Below, piece by piece: positions 1-7,842 of a stretch of 64,000 bases of DNA. The notes beneath the pieces were generated by a model, which saw only the letters and a list, made by a program, of their open reading frames with translations, made no database searches and was not told where the DNA came from. The translations under genes and the position numbers were made by a program. This DNA is from QWHO01 sp021404945 (GTDB lineage Bacteria > Vulcanimicrobiota > Xenobia > Xenobiales > QWHO01): the NCBI GenBank assembly GCA_963169765.1, contig CAUJEN010000024.1:78237-142236 (forward strand), read 5' to 3'. Positions within the stretch are counted from its first letter, which is position 1; each line of letters begins with the position of its first letter.

Positions 1-300
1 TCCCGAGTAGCCTCCCCGGGTCACCAGCTCGGCCAGGGAACCACCCGTCACCAGCTCCATGGCGAAAAAGAGCGTGCCATCGGGCAACTCGGCCAGGGGA
101 GCCTTGAGAGCCATGACCGCCGGGTGCTCGACGCATGCCAGGGCGGCCGCTTCTGAGCGGAAGCGAGCGCTCTGCTGGGGAGTCTGGCGGTCGGGCCGCA
201 TGACCTTGACGGCCAGCTGCCCTTCGGCTTCGTACACTTCGCCGTAGCTGCCCCGGCCCAGCAGTCGCCGGACCTGAAACGGGCCGATCACACAAGTCAT
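1..300 (-). CDS. Ser/Thr protein kinase, N-terminal part (cut by window edge)
   Basis: The first 100 codons of a eukaryote-like (Hanks-type) Ser/Thr protein kinase; the gene continues beyond the left edge. The ATG is at 298-300. Residues 12-24 carry the glycine-rich loop (LLGRGSYGEVYEA), followed by AVKV with the ATP-anchoring lysine, then a glutamate-containing helix C region and the hinge segment FFAMELVTGGSL. The catalytic and activation loops are outside the window, so activity cannot be judged. It diverges from the calcium-binding-repeat gene at 449, and the shared intergenic region holds four 11-bp direct repeats. A second kinase lies at 22080 and a PP2C-type phosphatase at 31075, so Ser/Thr phosphorylation is probably a general signalling mode in this genome. 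Confidence 0.88.
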   Translation of the reverse strand, partial: MTCVIGPFQVRRLLGRGSYGEVYEAEGQLAVKVMRPDRQTPQQSARFRSEAAALACVEHPAVMALKAPLAELPDGTLFFAMELVTGGSLAELVTRGGYSG

Positions 301-326
301 TGTGCTCGGCAGTTCCACTCGCGAGA

Positions 327-370
327 GTTCACAACCTGTTCACCATCAGTTAACGACTTGTTCATCCGCC
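327..370 (+). promoter_or_regulatory. Four tandem 11-bp direct repeats, PhoP/PhoB-box-like operator
   Basis: Four units start at exact 11-nt intervals: GTTCAC at 327, GTTCAC at 338, GTTAAC at 349 and GTTCAT at 360. Eleven-bp direct repeats with a GTTCAC core are the known layout of OmpR/PhoB-family boxes, notably the PhoP box of actinomycetes. The array lies between the divergent starts at 300 and 449, so it could act on either gene. No convincing -35/-10 pair with normal spacing was found next to it; TATCCT at 409-414 has no good -35. Confidence 0.5.
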
Positions 371-448
371 GTCTCCTTTACAAAAGGGACTCCTCATCCC
401 CGGGGCGCTATCCTGAAGCCGTCAGATGCGCTAGGAGGATAAACAAAG

Positions 449-1501
449 ATGCTCTACGGAACCAACAACTGGGGCGGATCTTCGATCGCTTCCCCCTTCA
501 TGAACGGCAATCAGCTCAGCGGTCCGATGAACGCCAATCCTTACACGACCCTGGCCTCCATCATGATGCTCTTCGCCCTCTTCGAGGCCATGTCGCGCCA
601 GGGCGGCCAGCAGCAGCCAGGGAACGGCAACTGCTGCTGGAGCGATCCGCGCGGCTTCAACTCGGCGATGAACTTTGACCCCTGCTACACTTCCAGTGGG
701 TGCGTGCCCGACCTGAGTTGCTGGACCGGTGGACACCACGAGCACGAGCATGATCACGACCACGCCTCCTCAGCCGGCGCCTCCGCCAGCGCCTCTGCTT
801 CCGCCTCGGCCGGCTCAGCCAGCGCTTCGGCCTCGGCCGCGGTGGCTGTGTCGGCCGGCGGCAATGACAGCCACGGCGCCTCGGCCTCGGCGGCGGCCGC
901 AGCCGCCAGCGTCAGCGCGGAGCAGCAACAGCAGCAACAGATGTCCAGCGGTGGAGATGGCGGTGGCGATGGAGGCGGTGATGGTGGCGGTGGCGGCGGC
1001 ACCCCTGTCATCCTGGATCTGAATGGGGACGGCAAGCTGGATACCACCGGCAAAGGAGGCGCAAAGATCAACTTCGATCTGAACGCTGACGGCAAGCAAG
1101 ACAAGCTGGAGTGGATGAGCAAAGGGTCGCAGGACGGCCTGCTGGTGCAAGACTTCAACGGCGACGGGATCATCAACGACGGGCGCGAGCTGATGCGACG
1201 CACCGGCGAGAACGGCGAGCAGGACAAGTACAAGAACGGCTGGGACAAAGTATCCCAACTCTATGACAAAAACCATGACGGCGTGGTCAAGGGCGAGGAA
1301 CTGAACGGCCTGCAGATGTGGGTGGACTCGAACGGCGACGCCAAGACCGACAAAGGCGAGCTGAAGTCGCTGGCCGAGCTGGGCATCAGCTCGATCGACC
1401 TGCCCAAACGCGAAGGGGAGATGGATTCGACCTTCGTGCGCAACGGGCGCACCCAGCTTGCGCGCGACTACGACTTCGAGCTGGCCAACCCGATCGCCTG
1501 A
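449..1501 (+). CDS. Calcium-binding-repeat (RTX/dockerin-like) protein with His- and Ala/Ser-rich linker
   Basis: A 350-aa protein with a strong Shine-Dalgarno (AGGAGG, 8-9 nt before the ATG). Residues 1-90 are Cys-containing and of unknown fold. Residues 95-106 are His/Asp/Glu-rich (HHEHEHDHDH). Residues 107-157 are almost only Ala and Ser, 158-164 are poly-Gln, and 168-184 are Gly/Asp. From 187 to 318 come several D-x-N-x-D-G calcium loops (DLNGDGKLD, DLNADGKQD, DFNGDGIIND, DKNHDGVV, DSNGDAKTD) in the order seen in the C-terminal modules of large RTX-type secreted proteins, ending in LAELGISSIDL, which is typical of that module. No signal peptide is visible, so export would need a dedicated route. 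It follows the 11-bp repeat array at 327-370 and converges on the gene ending at 1506. Confidence 0.72.
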   Translation: MLYGTNNWGGSSIASPFMNGNQLSGPMNANPYTTLASIMMLFALFEAMSRQGGQQQPGNGNCCWSDPRGFNSAMNFDPCYTSSGCVPDLSCWTGGHHEHEHDHDHASSAGASASASASASAGSASASASAAVAVSAGGNDSHGASASAAAAAASVSAEQQQQQQMSSGGDGGGDGGGDGGGGGGTPVILDLNGDGKLDTTGKGGAKINFDLNADGKQDKLEWMSKGSQDGLLVQDFNGDGIINDGRELMRRTGENGEQDKYKNGWDKVSQLYDKNHDGVVKGEELNGLQMWVDSNGDAKTDKGELKSLAELGISSIDLPKREGEMDSTFVRNGRTQLARDYDFELANPIA

Positions 1502-1505
1502 GCCG

Positions 1506-2087
1506 TCAGGGGGCCTCGGCCAGGGGACGCTTGAGAGAGAGGCGGAAGGGGTGGCCGGCCCGAGTGACGGCCACCCCGTCGGCGTCGATGCGCGCCACCC
1601 GACAGCCGAGCAAATATTCCCCCTCGCGGGCGGTCAGCCGCTCGCCCCGGGCCGAGAGCACGGCCAGAAACTTCCCCCCGCTCTTTTCGATGGCGACCAG
1701 CTGGAAGGCAGGGGGAGCCGGCTTGCGGATGCGTCCCCCGGCGTCGGGGTCGGTGGCCCTGCTGGCGGCTAGCTGCTGGTTGGGCCGGCCGCCCGGGGCC
1801 ACGAAGGGGTCGCGGGCCGGCTTGACATAGGTGACGGCGGGTAGAGTGACCCGGGTCACGGTCGGCTGAGCGGGCGGTTTCACCTTGCGAACGAAGGGAT
1901 CGCGGGTGGCGGGGGGAGCCACCACCACCCGGGGCTCCTCGTGGGGGGTGGAGACGGAAGCCGGCGAGGACGCTCTGGCCAGGGTCGGGGGCGGCGCACT
2001 GGAGCAGGCCACGGTTCCACAGGCCAGTCCGGTCAGCAGCCACAGGCTCAAGGTTTTTCGCATCCTGATCTTATGTTCTTGAACCAT
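1506..2087 (-). CDS. PilP-like lipoprotein (type IV pilus / type II secretion accessory)
   Basis: About 193 aa. The chosen ATG at 2087 has GAGGAG about 8 nt upstream and overlaps the end of the preceding gene by 17 nt; ATG 2063 is an alternative. A signal peptide with a lipobox (T-V-A-C, Cys28) predicts an acylated lipoprotein. A Pro-rich linker follows with two RDPFV motifs, the hallmark found in PilP and GspC-type proteins. The C-terminal 80 residues (VAIEKSGGKFLAV...GEYLLGCRVARIDADGV) fit the small beta domain of PilP/GspC. It would link secretin and inner-membrane complex in the periplasm. It is last in a leftward group with the two solenoid-type genes, 12 kb from the pseudopilin cluster. 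PilP is the best guess; other DPF-motif pilus proteins are possible. Confidence 0.6.
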   Translation of the reverse strand: MVQEHKIRMRKTLSLWLLTGLACGTVACSSAPPPTLARASSPASVSTPHEEPRVVVAPPATRDPFVRKVKPPAQPTVTRVTLPAVTYVKPARDPFVAPGGRPNQQLAASRATDPDAGGRIRKPAPPAFQLVAIEKSGGKFLAVLSARGERLTAREGEYLLGCRVARIDADGVAVTRAGHPFRLSLKRPLAEAP

Positions 2088-5000
2088 CTTCAAGCTCCTC
2101 CCGTTTGGGCACCCGCACGCCTCCCACCACAACGGCCTCTTCCCGTTCTTCGATGGAGGCTCGGGCCCTCAGCATGTCTTCGTTCCCCTGGACGAGCTCG
2201 AGCGTCTGCATCCCCTCGCGCACCAGGCGCTGCGCCTCGGAGTGGTTGGGAGCGGCGGCAATGCGCTCGGCCTGGGCTCCCAGGCTGATCTGCACCGTCG
2301 GGTTGGCTGAAAAGCGCCCGATTGTAAGGCGCAGAGCCTTCTCCCCGGCCGGTTGCAGCAAGCCCTCGCCCAGCTGCTCGAGAAACTCCCGGCAGGGCGG
2401 CAGGGCCTGCGCCAGGGGAGTCTTCGGGTCCAGGGCGTGCGAAAGGGTCCATTCAGTGACGCGCAGGCGCTCCTCGGCAGCAACTTCTCGGGTTTGCTGG
2501 TAGGCTTTCAAAACCGCCAGTCCCAGCTCGACCGGACCCTTGCTCTGGAGGTTCTCCAGGGCGCTCCGCCCGATCAGACGCCGGGCTTCGTCGCTGGTTG
2601 CCCCTTCGAGCAGCTCTCCGGCCCACTCGGCCGCGAGATGGTGCTCGAGCAGCTTGAGCATCACCGGCAGGCTGGCCTCCCCGCCCGAGTCGGCCAGCAG
2701 CGCTCCCACCCGGCCCACGGCTTGATCGCGCTCGCTGCTGACCGGCTGGCGGTCGAGCTGGCCCAGCTCCCAGCGCAACAGGCGGCGCTTCTCCTCGGGC
2801 GGACAGTCGAGCTTGCTGAACAGCTCGCCCAGACGCTCGCTCCGATCACCCGAAGGGTTCTCCAACCACACCTGATAGGCTCGGCTGCGCGCGCTCTCGG
2901 TTTCCAAGGCCTCCCCCCAGGCCAGCGCCACCCGCGCCCAGGGGGCTCCCAGCTTCTCCAGAGCCGGCCGGGCCGCCTCCGATCCCCCGAGTTGACGGAG
3001 GTATTCGGCCTGCTGGGCGAGCTGGTCCGGGTCCGTGGTCCGATCCGTGCGGTGGCGCACCAGCTCAATCCGCTCTTCGTCGCTGACCTGAGAGCTCGAC
3101 CGCACGGCCACCAGGGCCTCGTAGAGCACATTTTCCTTCTCTCCCAGCAACATCGGCACCAGGGTCTGGCGCAAAGTCTTGTTCCTCGTCGAGGCCAGCC
3201 ACTCGTCCAGCTGCTCGGCTCTGACCACCGTTTCGGGGCGGCCTCTCAAGGCGCGGCCAATCTCTTCCAGAGCTTCATCGCCCTTCAGCTCGTAGAGCCA
3301 CCTGACCAGGGTCAGGGTCTGCTCGCTGGTGGTCACCTCAGAAAGCGCCCGGCTGACCAGCGCCGCCCGGTCTTCATTGGGCAGCTTGCTGTCATACCGA
3401 TTGGCCTGCCACAGGCCGCGCAGCAGCTCGACCGGGTCGGGATCAAGATCTCCCTTCAGGGCCGCCTCGGTCAGCACCTTGCGGCTGGAAGGCTGCGAAA
3501 CGGCCTGGCGCCAGTCGATCAGGCGCTCCACCTCGGTCTTGCGGCTCGGCAACCGGGAGAGCAGCTCCAGCACCTGGGCCTCACCCTGCTCCCCTTTCAG
3601 CTCATACGTCCAGGAGGCGTGCACCGCCAGAGCCCGGTCACGAGTCTCTCCAGGGGGCAGGGCGGCCAGCTGGCCAGCGCTCCAATCCACCAGTCGGGCC
3701 CGCTCGGTATTGTCCACCTGACGCGAGGCCGTCTTCCAGAAGCCCCGCATTCGCTCCACCCGGGCCTCGGGAGTCAGCTCGACCGGACCGGTCAGCACGG
3801 TGGACACGGCCGCGCTGCGGGCCTCCTCCACGGTCAGAGCCCCCAGCCAGCCAGAGAGCTCCTCGCCCAGTGGCTTTGTGGCGGGATCCGAGGCCAGGTA
3901 CTCGGCCACTCCGTCCGAGACCCCCAGCTGGGCCTTCCAGGCCAGTAAAGTGAGCACCGCAGCGGGGGCGCCCTCCTCGTTCCGGCGCCCGGCCAGCTGC
4001 TCCAGATTGCGCTCCACCAGGCGCCGTCCATCCTCGCGCGGCAGCTTGCCCACCATCCCCTTCAAGAGCTCAACGCGAGCCGAGGGGGTGTCCGCCACCG
4101 CCGGCTGGCCCATCACCCGGCTCAGCATCAAAGAGCGAGATTTAGGCTCTTGCAAAGTATCCAGCCAATCTCGCTCCAGCGCGCCCAGCATCCCCTTCAC
4201 CCGGGGCAGGGCCGCCTCACCGGTCAGCTCCACCAGCCAGGCACCCAGCGTGCGCAGGGACTCCTCGCTGTCCGGCTGCCCCTGGAGGCGGTCGAGCTCG
4301 GCCCGGCACAGTCGGGCTCGCTCCTCGTTGGGCACCGCCGAGCCAGCCTTCTTCCAGAAGGTCCGCATCCGGTCGATCGTGCTCTCTCCTTTGCCATCGA
4401 GGGCGATCTCGGCCGCCAGGGCGCGCCCCCGATCGCTGGTCAGGGCCCCCAGCCAGCTCTCGAGCTCGGGGCTGGCCAGGCAGTCCTGTACTTCGGTCAG
4501 GGCCCTGGCTCCTTCCAGCTCAAGCAGCCAGCTAGCCAACCGGCGACGTGAAGGGGCGTCGTCGCTGGCGGCAGCCAGGTTAGCCCGCACCAGGGCCGCC
4601 CGCTGGGCGTTGTCGACCTTGCTGGGAAGACGCTTCCAGAGCTGGCTCAAAACCCCCACCCGATGCTCTGCGGTGGCATCGGGCGGATTGGTCTCCAGGA
4701 GCAGCCGGGCGATCTCACCATGTCCGGCGGAAACGACCTGGCACCATTCCCGGGCCAGCTGCCCGGCCACGGGAGGCAAGACGGCCAGCAACTGGGAGTG
4801 ATCTCCTTTGGGATCGAGCTCCTGGAGCCACCCGGCCAGAGTGCGGTTCTCCTCCAGGCTGTTGGCGTGGCTCAACAGGGCGCGCACGAGGCGGGCGCGC
4901 TGGTCGTTGGGGAGGGTGCGGTTAGCCTGCCAGAAAGCCCTCAGCAGCTCGACCGGTTTGCCGTCGTGGGGCTGATGCAGGAAGAAGTCCTGGACCGCCC

Positions 5001-6150
5001 GCCGCCCCTCGGCGGTATTGACGGCTGCGTTCCAGATACCGGGCTGCTCGAGCCCCAGCTTGTCGAACAGGGGCATCAGGTCGGACTTTGCCTGGCGGGC
5101 ATACTGGCCCACCAGCAGCGGGTCGGCCCCCGCTCTGGCAAGCTCGCTCTGGAGAACTTTGGAGCGCTCGCTTTCGGGCAGCTTCTCGAGCACGGACTGG
5201 AAGGCCTGAAGACGGCCCTTCTCGTCTTGCACCGGAGGGGCGGTGAGCAGGGTATGCCAGAGGGTGCGGCGCTCGGGTTCGTCCAACCCCGCTTCCCAGG
5301 CCTGGCCGGCCTGAATCGAGCCAGCCAGCTCGGGGGTGCGTCGAGCCTCCTCGGCCAGCTCCAGCACGGGCCTGTCGGCCGCCAGCCGGCGTACTTCTTC
5401 GGCCGTCAGCGACGGTGCGCCCTGGCCGGCCTTCCGGGCCAGCGCCCAGGGCAGCTCGCGGGCCAGCTCTCCCATGGAGGCAGGCGGCTGGCGGTGAGCC
5501 AGCTCCCAGGCCCGGGCCGCGGTGGCCGCATCGGGAGCGGCTTCGCGCCAGGAGCGATAGGCGCTCAGGCTCTCGGGGGTGGCCTCTGCCGCGGGCAACC
5601 AGGCTTCGCCGTCTCTTCCTACCTTGCCCCGGGGTCCCACCAGGTAGGCCGAGGCGGGCTCCCCGCGCTCATCGAGGAAGACGTAACCCTCCTCCTCGAG
5701 CCGGGCCAGCGGGCTCTCCAGCACGAAGTCACGCAGCTCGCCCACCACCTCGCGGCTCAGAGCCACGCTGTGCTCGCCCTTGCGGGCCCGCAGCTCGGGC
5801 AGGCTCCTGGCGGGCTCGGTGAGCGCGTTGTAGGCCCCATAGGCGCCGACCTGACCGGGCCGGGCCTCGAACAACCAGCCGTGGGCGCACAGATCTTGCA
5901 GGGCCGCCCCCAGCTCGGGCTCGGCCAGCTTCTCGGGCCCGAGCTCCCCGCTGAAAACGCGGACTTCCTGGAGATCTTCCGAAGAGCACAGCGGCAGCAG
6001 AAGGCTGCTGTCGGGAGGTTTGACAAGCAAGCGCTCGCTCTGACCGCGCTCGAGGCGGTCCACGACCTCCTGGAGCGGGAGCACCTCGTGGGCATCTTGC
6101 CAGGGCAAGCGCCAGTGCTTCTGTTGGTAGAACTCAGGATGGATCTCCAC
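2071..6150 (-). CDS. Giant alpha-solenoid protein with about 130-residue repeats and VVVGGVR tail
   Basis: A 1359-aa protein with a GTG start at 6150. I do not recognise the family. The N-terminal 250 residues are non-repetitive. From about residue 270 to 1200 there are degenerate helical repeats of roughly 130 residues. Each contains a Trp/Arg signature such as LLRAFWQANRTLPNDQRARL, MRTFWKKAGSAVPNEERARL or LLRGLWQANRYDSKLPNEDR, followed by a second helix pair with WLxEL(K/T)G. Proteins of this type usually act as binding scaffolds. There is no signal peptide or membrane segment, so a cytoplasmic location is likely. The last 25 residues carry AVVVGGVRVPKR, a tail shared with the upstream gene and two distant genes. 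It starts 15 nt after its upstream neighbour and overlaps the PilP-like gene, suggesting one transcript. Confidence 0.8.
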   Translation of the reverse strand: MEIHPEFYQQKHWRLPWQDAHEVLPLQEVVDRLERGQSERLLVKPPDSSLLLPLCSSEDLQEVRVFSGELGPEKLAEPELGAALQDLCAHGWLFEARPGQVGAYGAYNALTEPARSLPELRARKGEHSVALSREVVGELRDFVLESPLARLEEEGYVFLDERGEPASAYLVGPRGKVGRDGEAWLPAAEATPESLSAYRSWREAAPDAATAARAWELAHRQPPASMGELARELPWALARKAGQGAPSLTAEEVRRLAADRPVLELAEEARRTPELAGSIQAGQAWEAGLDEPERRTLWHTLLTAPPVQDEKGRLQAFQSVLEKLPESERSKVLQSELARAGADPLLVGQYARQAKSDLMPLFDKLGLEQPGIWNAAVNTAEGRRAVQDFFLHQPHDGKPVELLRAFWQANRTLPNDQRARLVRALLSHANSLEENRTLAGWLQELDPKGDHSQLLAVLPPVAGQLAREWCQVVSAGHGEIARLLLETNPPDATAEHRVGVLSQLWKRLPSKVDNAQRAALVRANLAAASDDAPSRRRLASWLLELEGARALTEVQDCLASPELESWLGALTSDRGRALAAEIALDGKGESTIDRMRTFWKKAGSAVPNEERARLCRAELDRLQGQPDSEESLRTLGAWLVELTGEAALPRVKGMLGALERDWLDTLQEPKSRSLMLSRVMGQPAVADTPSARVELLKGMVGKLPREDGRRLVERNLEQLAGRRNEEGAPAAVLTLLAWKAQLGVSDGVAEYLASDPATKPLGEELSGWLGALTVEEARSAAVSTVLTGPVELTPEARVERMRGFWKTASRQVDNTERARLVDWSAGQLAALPPGETRDRALAVHASWTYELKGEQGEAQVLELLSRLPSRKTEVERLIDWRQAVSQPSSRKVLTEAALKGDLDPDPVELLRGLWQANRYDSKLPNEDRAALVSRALSEVTTSEQTLTLVRWLYELKGDEALEEIGRALRGRPETVVRAEQLDEWLASTRNKTLRQTLVPMLLGEKENVLYEALVAVRSSSQVSDEERIELVRHRTDRTTDPDQLAQQAEYLRQLGGSEAARPALEKLGAPWARVALAWGEALETESARSRAYQVWLENPSGDRSERLGELFSKLDCPPEEKRRLLRWELGQLDRQPVSSERDQAVGRVGALLADSGGEASLPVMLKLLEHHLAAEWAGELLEGATSDEARRLIGRSALENLQSKGPVELGLAVLKAYQQTREVAAEERLRVTEWTLSHALDPKTPLAQALPPCREFLEQLGEGLLQPAGEKALRLTIGRFSANPTVQISLGAQAERIAAAPNHSEAQRLVREGMQTLELVQGNEDMLRARASIEEREEAVVVGGVRVPKREELEDGSRT

Positions 6151-6165
6151 CCGGTCATGCTAGCT

Positions 6166-7191
6166 TCAAGCCTGGAAAAAAGGCTGAACGGCACTCCGCA
6201 CGGGTAGCCAGCTGCCGCCCACCACCACCCGGTCGGCCTCGAGCTGAACGCCCGCCGCGGGAGCTGGGTACAACTGACGTAGTTGGGGCCACAGGGCCCC
6301 GATTTGCTGCAAGGTGGCCACCGGCTCGCCCTGCTCCAGGACTTTGGGCAGGCCATACTGCTGGCCCAGAGTCTCAAGACAGGTCCGGGCCACCTCTTCG
6401 AGCCGGCCCGGGTCCTGAATCAGGGCCACCGTATCAGGAAACCGGGAGGCAAACGCGTTCTCGCTCCACAGGGTGTTGCCCGGATAGCTCAGGACGGCGG
6501 CCGCTGCCACGCAGCGCTGCTCAGGGTCGGAGTCGGCGAACTGGCTGGTCATGAAGCACGCATAGAGCGACCGCGAGGCCTGGTGCTGGCCCAGCGGGGT
6601 CCGGTCGTCCAGACGCTCGGCCAGCTTCAGGCCGAAGGTCATCAGCTCGGCCTGCTCGGGGTCGCTGGCCCGCACCTGCTCGGCCAGATGGCGGCGCACG
6701 GCCAGCCCGCCATCGCCCAGGGCCCCGCAGAACTGGCCGAAGGCCAGGCGCGCCTGGCCCACTGTCTCCCGTCGGAGTGCCCGGGCGGCCGACTCCACCA
6801 GGTGGTTCCGGTCGCGGGGGCTGGGCAGTTGAGGCAGAAAGTGGTCGACGACCTCCAGTATGGCGGGCGCGGCCGGGTGGGTACTGGCGCGCAGAAAGGG
6901 CAGCACGTAGGGTGTGTGGTCCTGGCCGGACAGCTGCTCGGGCTTGAGGTCCGCCAGCCAGTTGGAGGCCAGCCACACGGCCACCATGGTGGCCGGCCCG
7001 GCGGCCGCTTTCTCCAGCCCCTTGCCCCAGGTGCGGGAGGCTCGCTCGGCCAGCTCAGGGCCGAGTGCGGCCCTCATGCTGTCCACCGATCCTCTCACCA
7101 GCACGTCCAGCGGCTCGCCCTTGGACAGGGCAGGGACGGCTGAAGCCCGCGTCGGGGCCTGAAAGGCAGAAGGGCGCCAGTTGACCAGCAT
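6166..7191 (-). CDS. Unknown alpha-helical protein with VVVGGSWLPVR tail
   Basis: A 341-aa protein of unrecognised family, first gene of the leftward group 7191-1506. The sequence is Ala/Leu/Arg-rich and predicted to be mostly helical; residues 110-200 read as HEAT/ARM-like helix pairs (HLVESAARALRRETVGQARL). There is no signal peptide or transmembrane segment. The C-terminal 30 residues change to a strand-like pattern with RVVVGGSWLPVR, matching the tail of the 1359-aa neighbour. The ATG is at 7191 and its ribosome site is weak. Shared tail and close spacing suggest the two proteins work in the same complex or are recognised by the same partner. Confidence 0.75.
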   Translation of the reverse strand: MLVNWRPSAFQAPTRASAVPALSKGEPLDVLVRGSVDSMRAALGPELAERASRTWGKGLEKAAAGPATMVAVWLASNWLADLKPEQLSGQDHTPYVLPFLRASTHPAAPAILEVVDHFLPQLPSPRDRNHLVESAARALRRETVGQARLAFGQFCGALGDGGLAVRRHLAEQVRASDPEQAELMTFGLKLAERLDDRTPLGQHQASRSLYACFMTSQFADSDPEQRCVAAAAVLSYPGNTLWSENAFASRFPDTVALIQDPGRLEEVARTCLETLGQQYGLPKVLEQGEPVATLQQIGALWPQLRQLYPAPAAGVQLEADRVVVGGSWLPVRSAVQPFFQA

Positions 7192-7243
7192 GATCGGAGC
7201 TTAGCCTGGTGGCCTGAAAGGGGACTGAAGCGGGCTCTCGCGA

Positions 7244-7588
7244 ATGGGCGACCCCATGCGCACCCTGCTCTTCTGCCTGCTGATGGCGGCCGCCCTGGCT
7301 GCCGAGACCCTCACCGTGCCGGACCTCTTCGCAGGCCGGGAGAAGTACTCGGGCCAGGAGGTGCTGGTAGGCGGCACTATCAAGGGGTATGCCGAGAAAC
7401 CCGAGCAGACGAGCTTTCTGCTCTTCGACTCGGGCAAGGCGGTCTCGGTCTATCTGCCCCGCGCGGCCGGCTACGCCAACAACGAAAAGGCCATCGTCAG
7501 GGGCACCTTCCACCTGGAGAAGAAGCTGGGCGGACGGATCTTCACGAACGTGATCGAGGCCACCAGCATCGAGCCCTCCCAGGAGTAG
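7244..7588 (+). CDS. Small exported OB-fold-like protein
   Basis: A 114-aa protein (110 aa if the second ATG at 7256 is used). MRTLLFCLLMAAALAAE is a signal peptide, and starting at 7256 would place the charged residue at the very N terminus. The mature part (about 95 residues) has alternating strands and short turns (YSGQEVLVGGTIKGYAEKP, FLLFDSGKAVSVYL, KAIVRGTFHLEKKLGG), the pattern of OB-fold proteins of the tRNA_anti-like or CcmE-like type. A periplasmic or surface location is likely. It is divergent from the 341-aa gene and stands alone. Specific function unknown. Confidence 0.65.
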   Translation: MGDPMRTLLFCLLMAAALAAETLTVPDLFAGREKYSGQEVLVGGTIKGYAEKPEQTSFLLFDSGKAVSVYLPRAAGYANNEKAIVRGTFHLEKKLGGRIFTNVIEATSIEPSQE

Positions 7589-7842
7589 CCTTTCCGTTAC
7601 CATTTTATGAGAGCCAGAGGGCCGGACGCTTCGGGCATTGCTCAGCCGAGGGTGGAGGCACGGCCGTGCCCCACAACCCGAGTGACCGAGACCCGGCTCT
7701 GAGCCAGGAACTCCAACTCCGTTTGGCCGGTCGAAGCGCGACGCCCTTCTCTCGTGAAAAACATTCTCCCGAAACTGGAATGATTTTCCATGCCCGCCAT
7801 GGAATGTACGTTCGGAGAATTTCTGTGCAAGGAGCAGAGACC

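Noticed and set aside
377..414. TTTACA ... TATCCT as promoter for the gene at 449
   Set aside because: The spacer is 26 nt, too long for a sigma-70 promoter.
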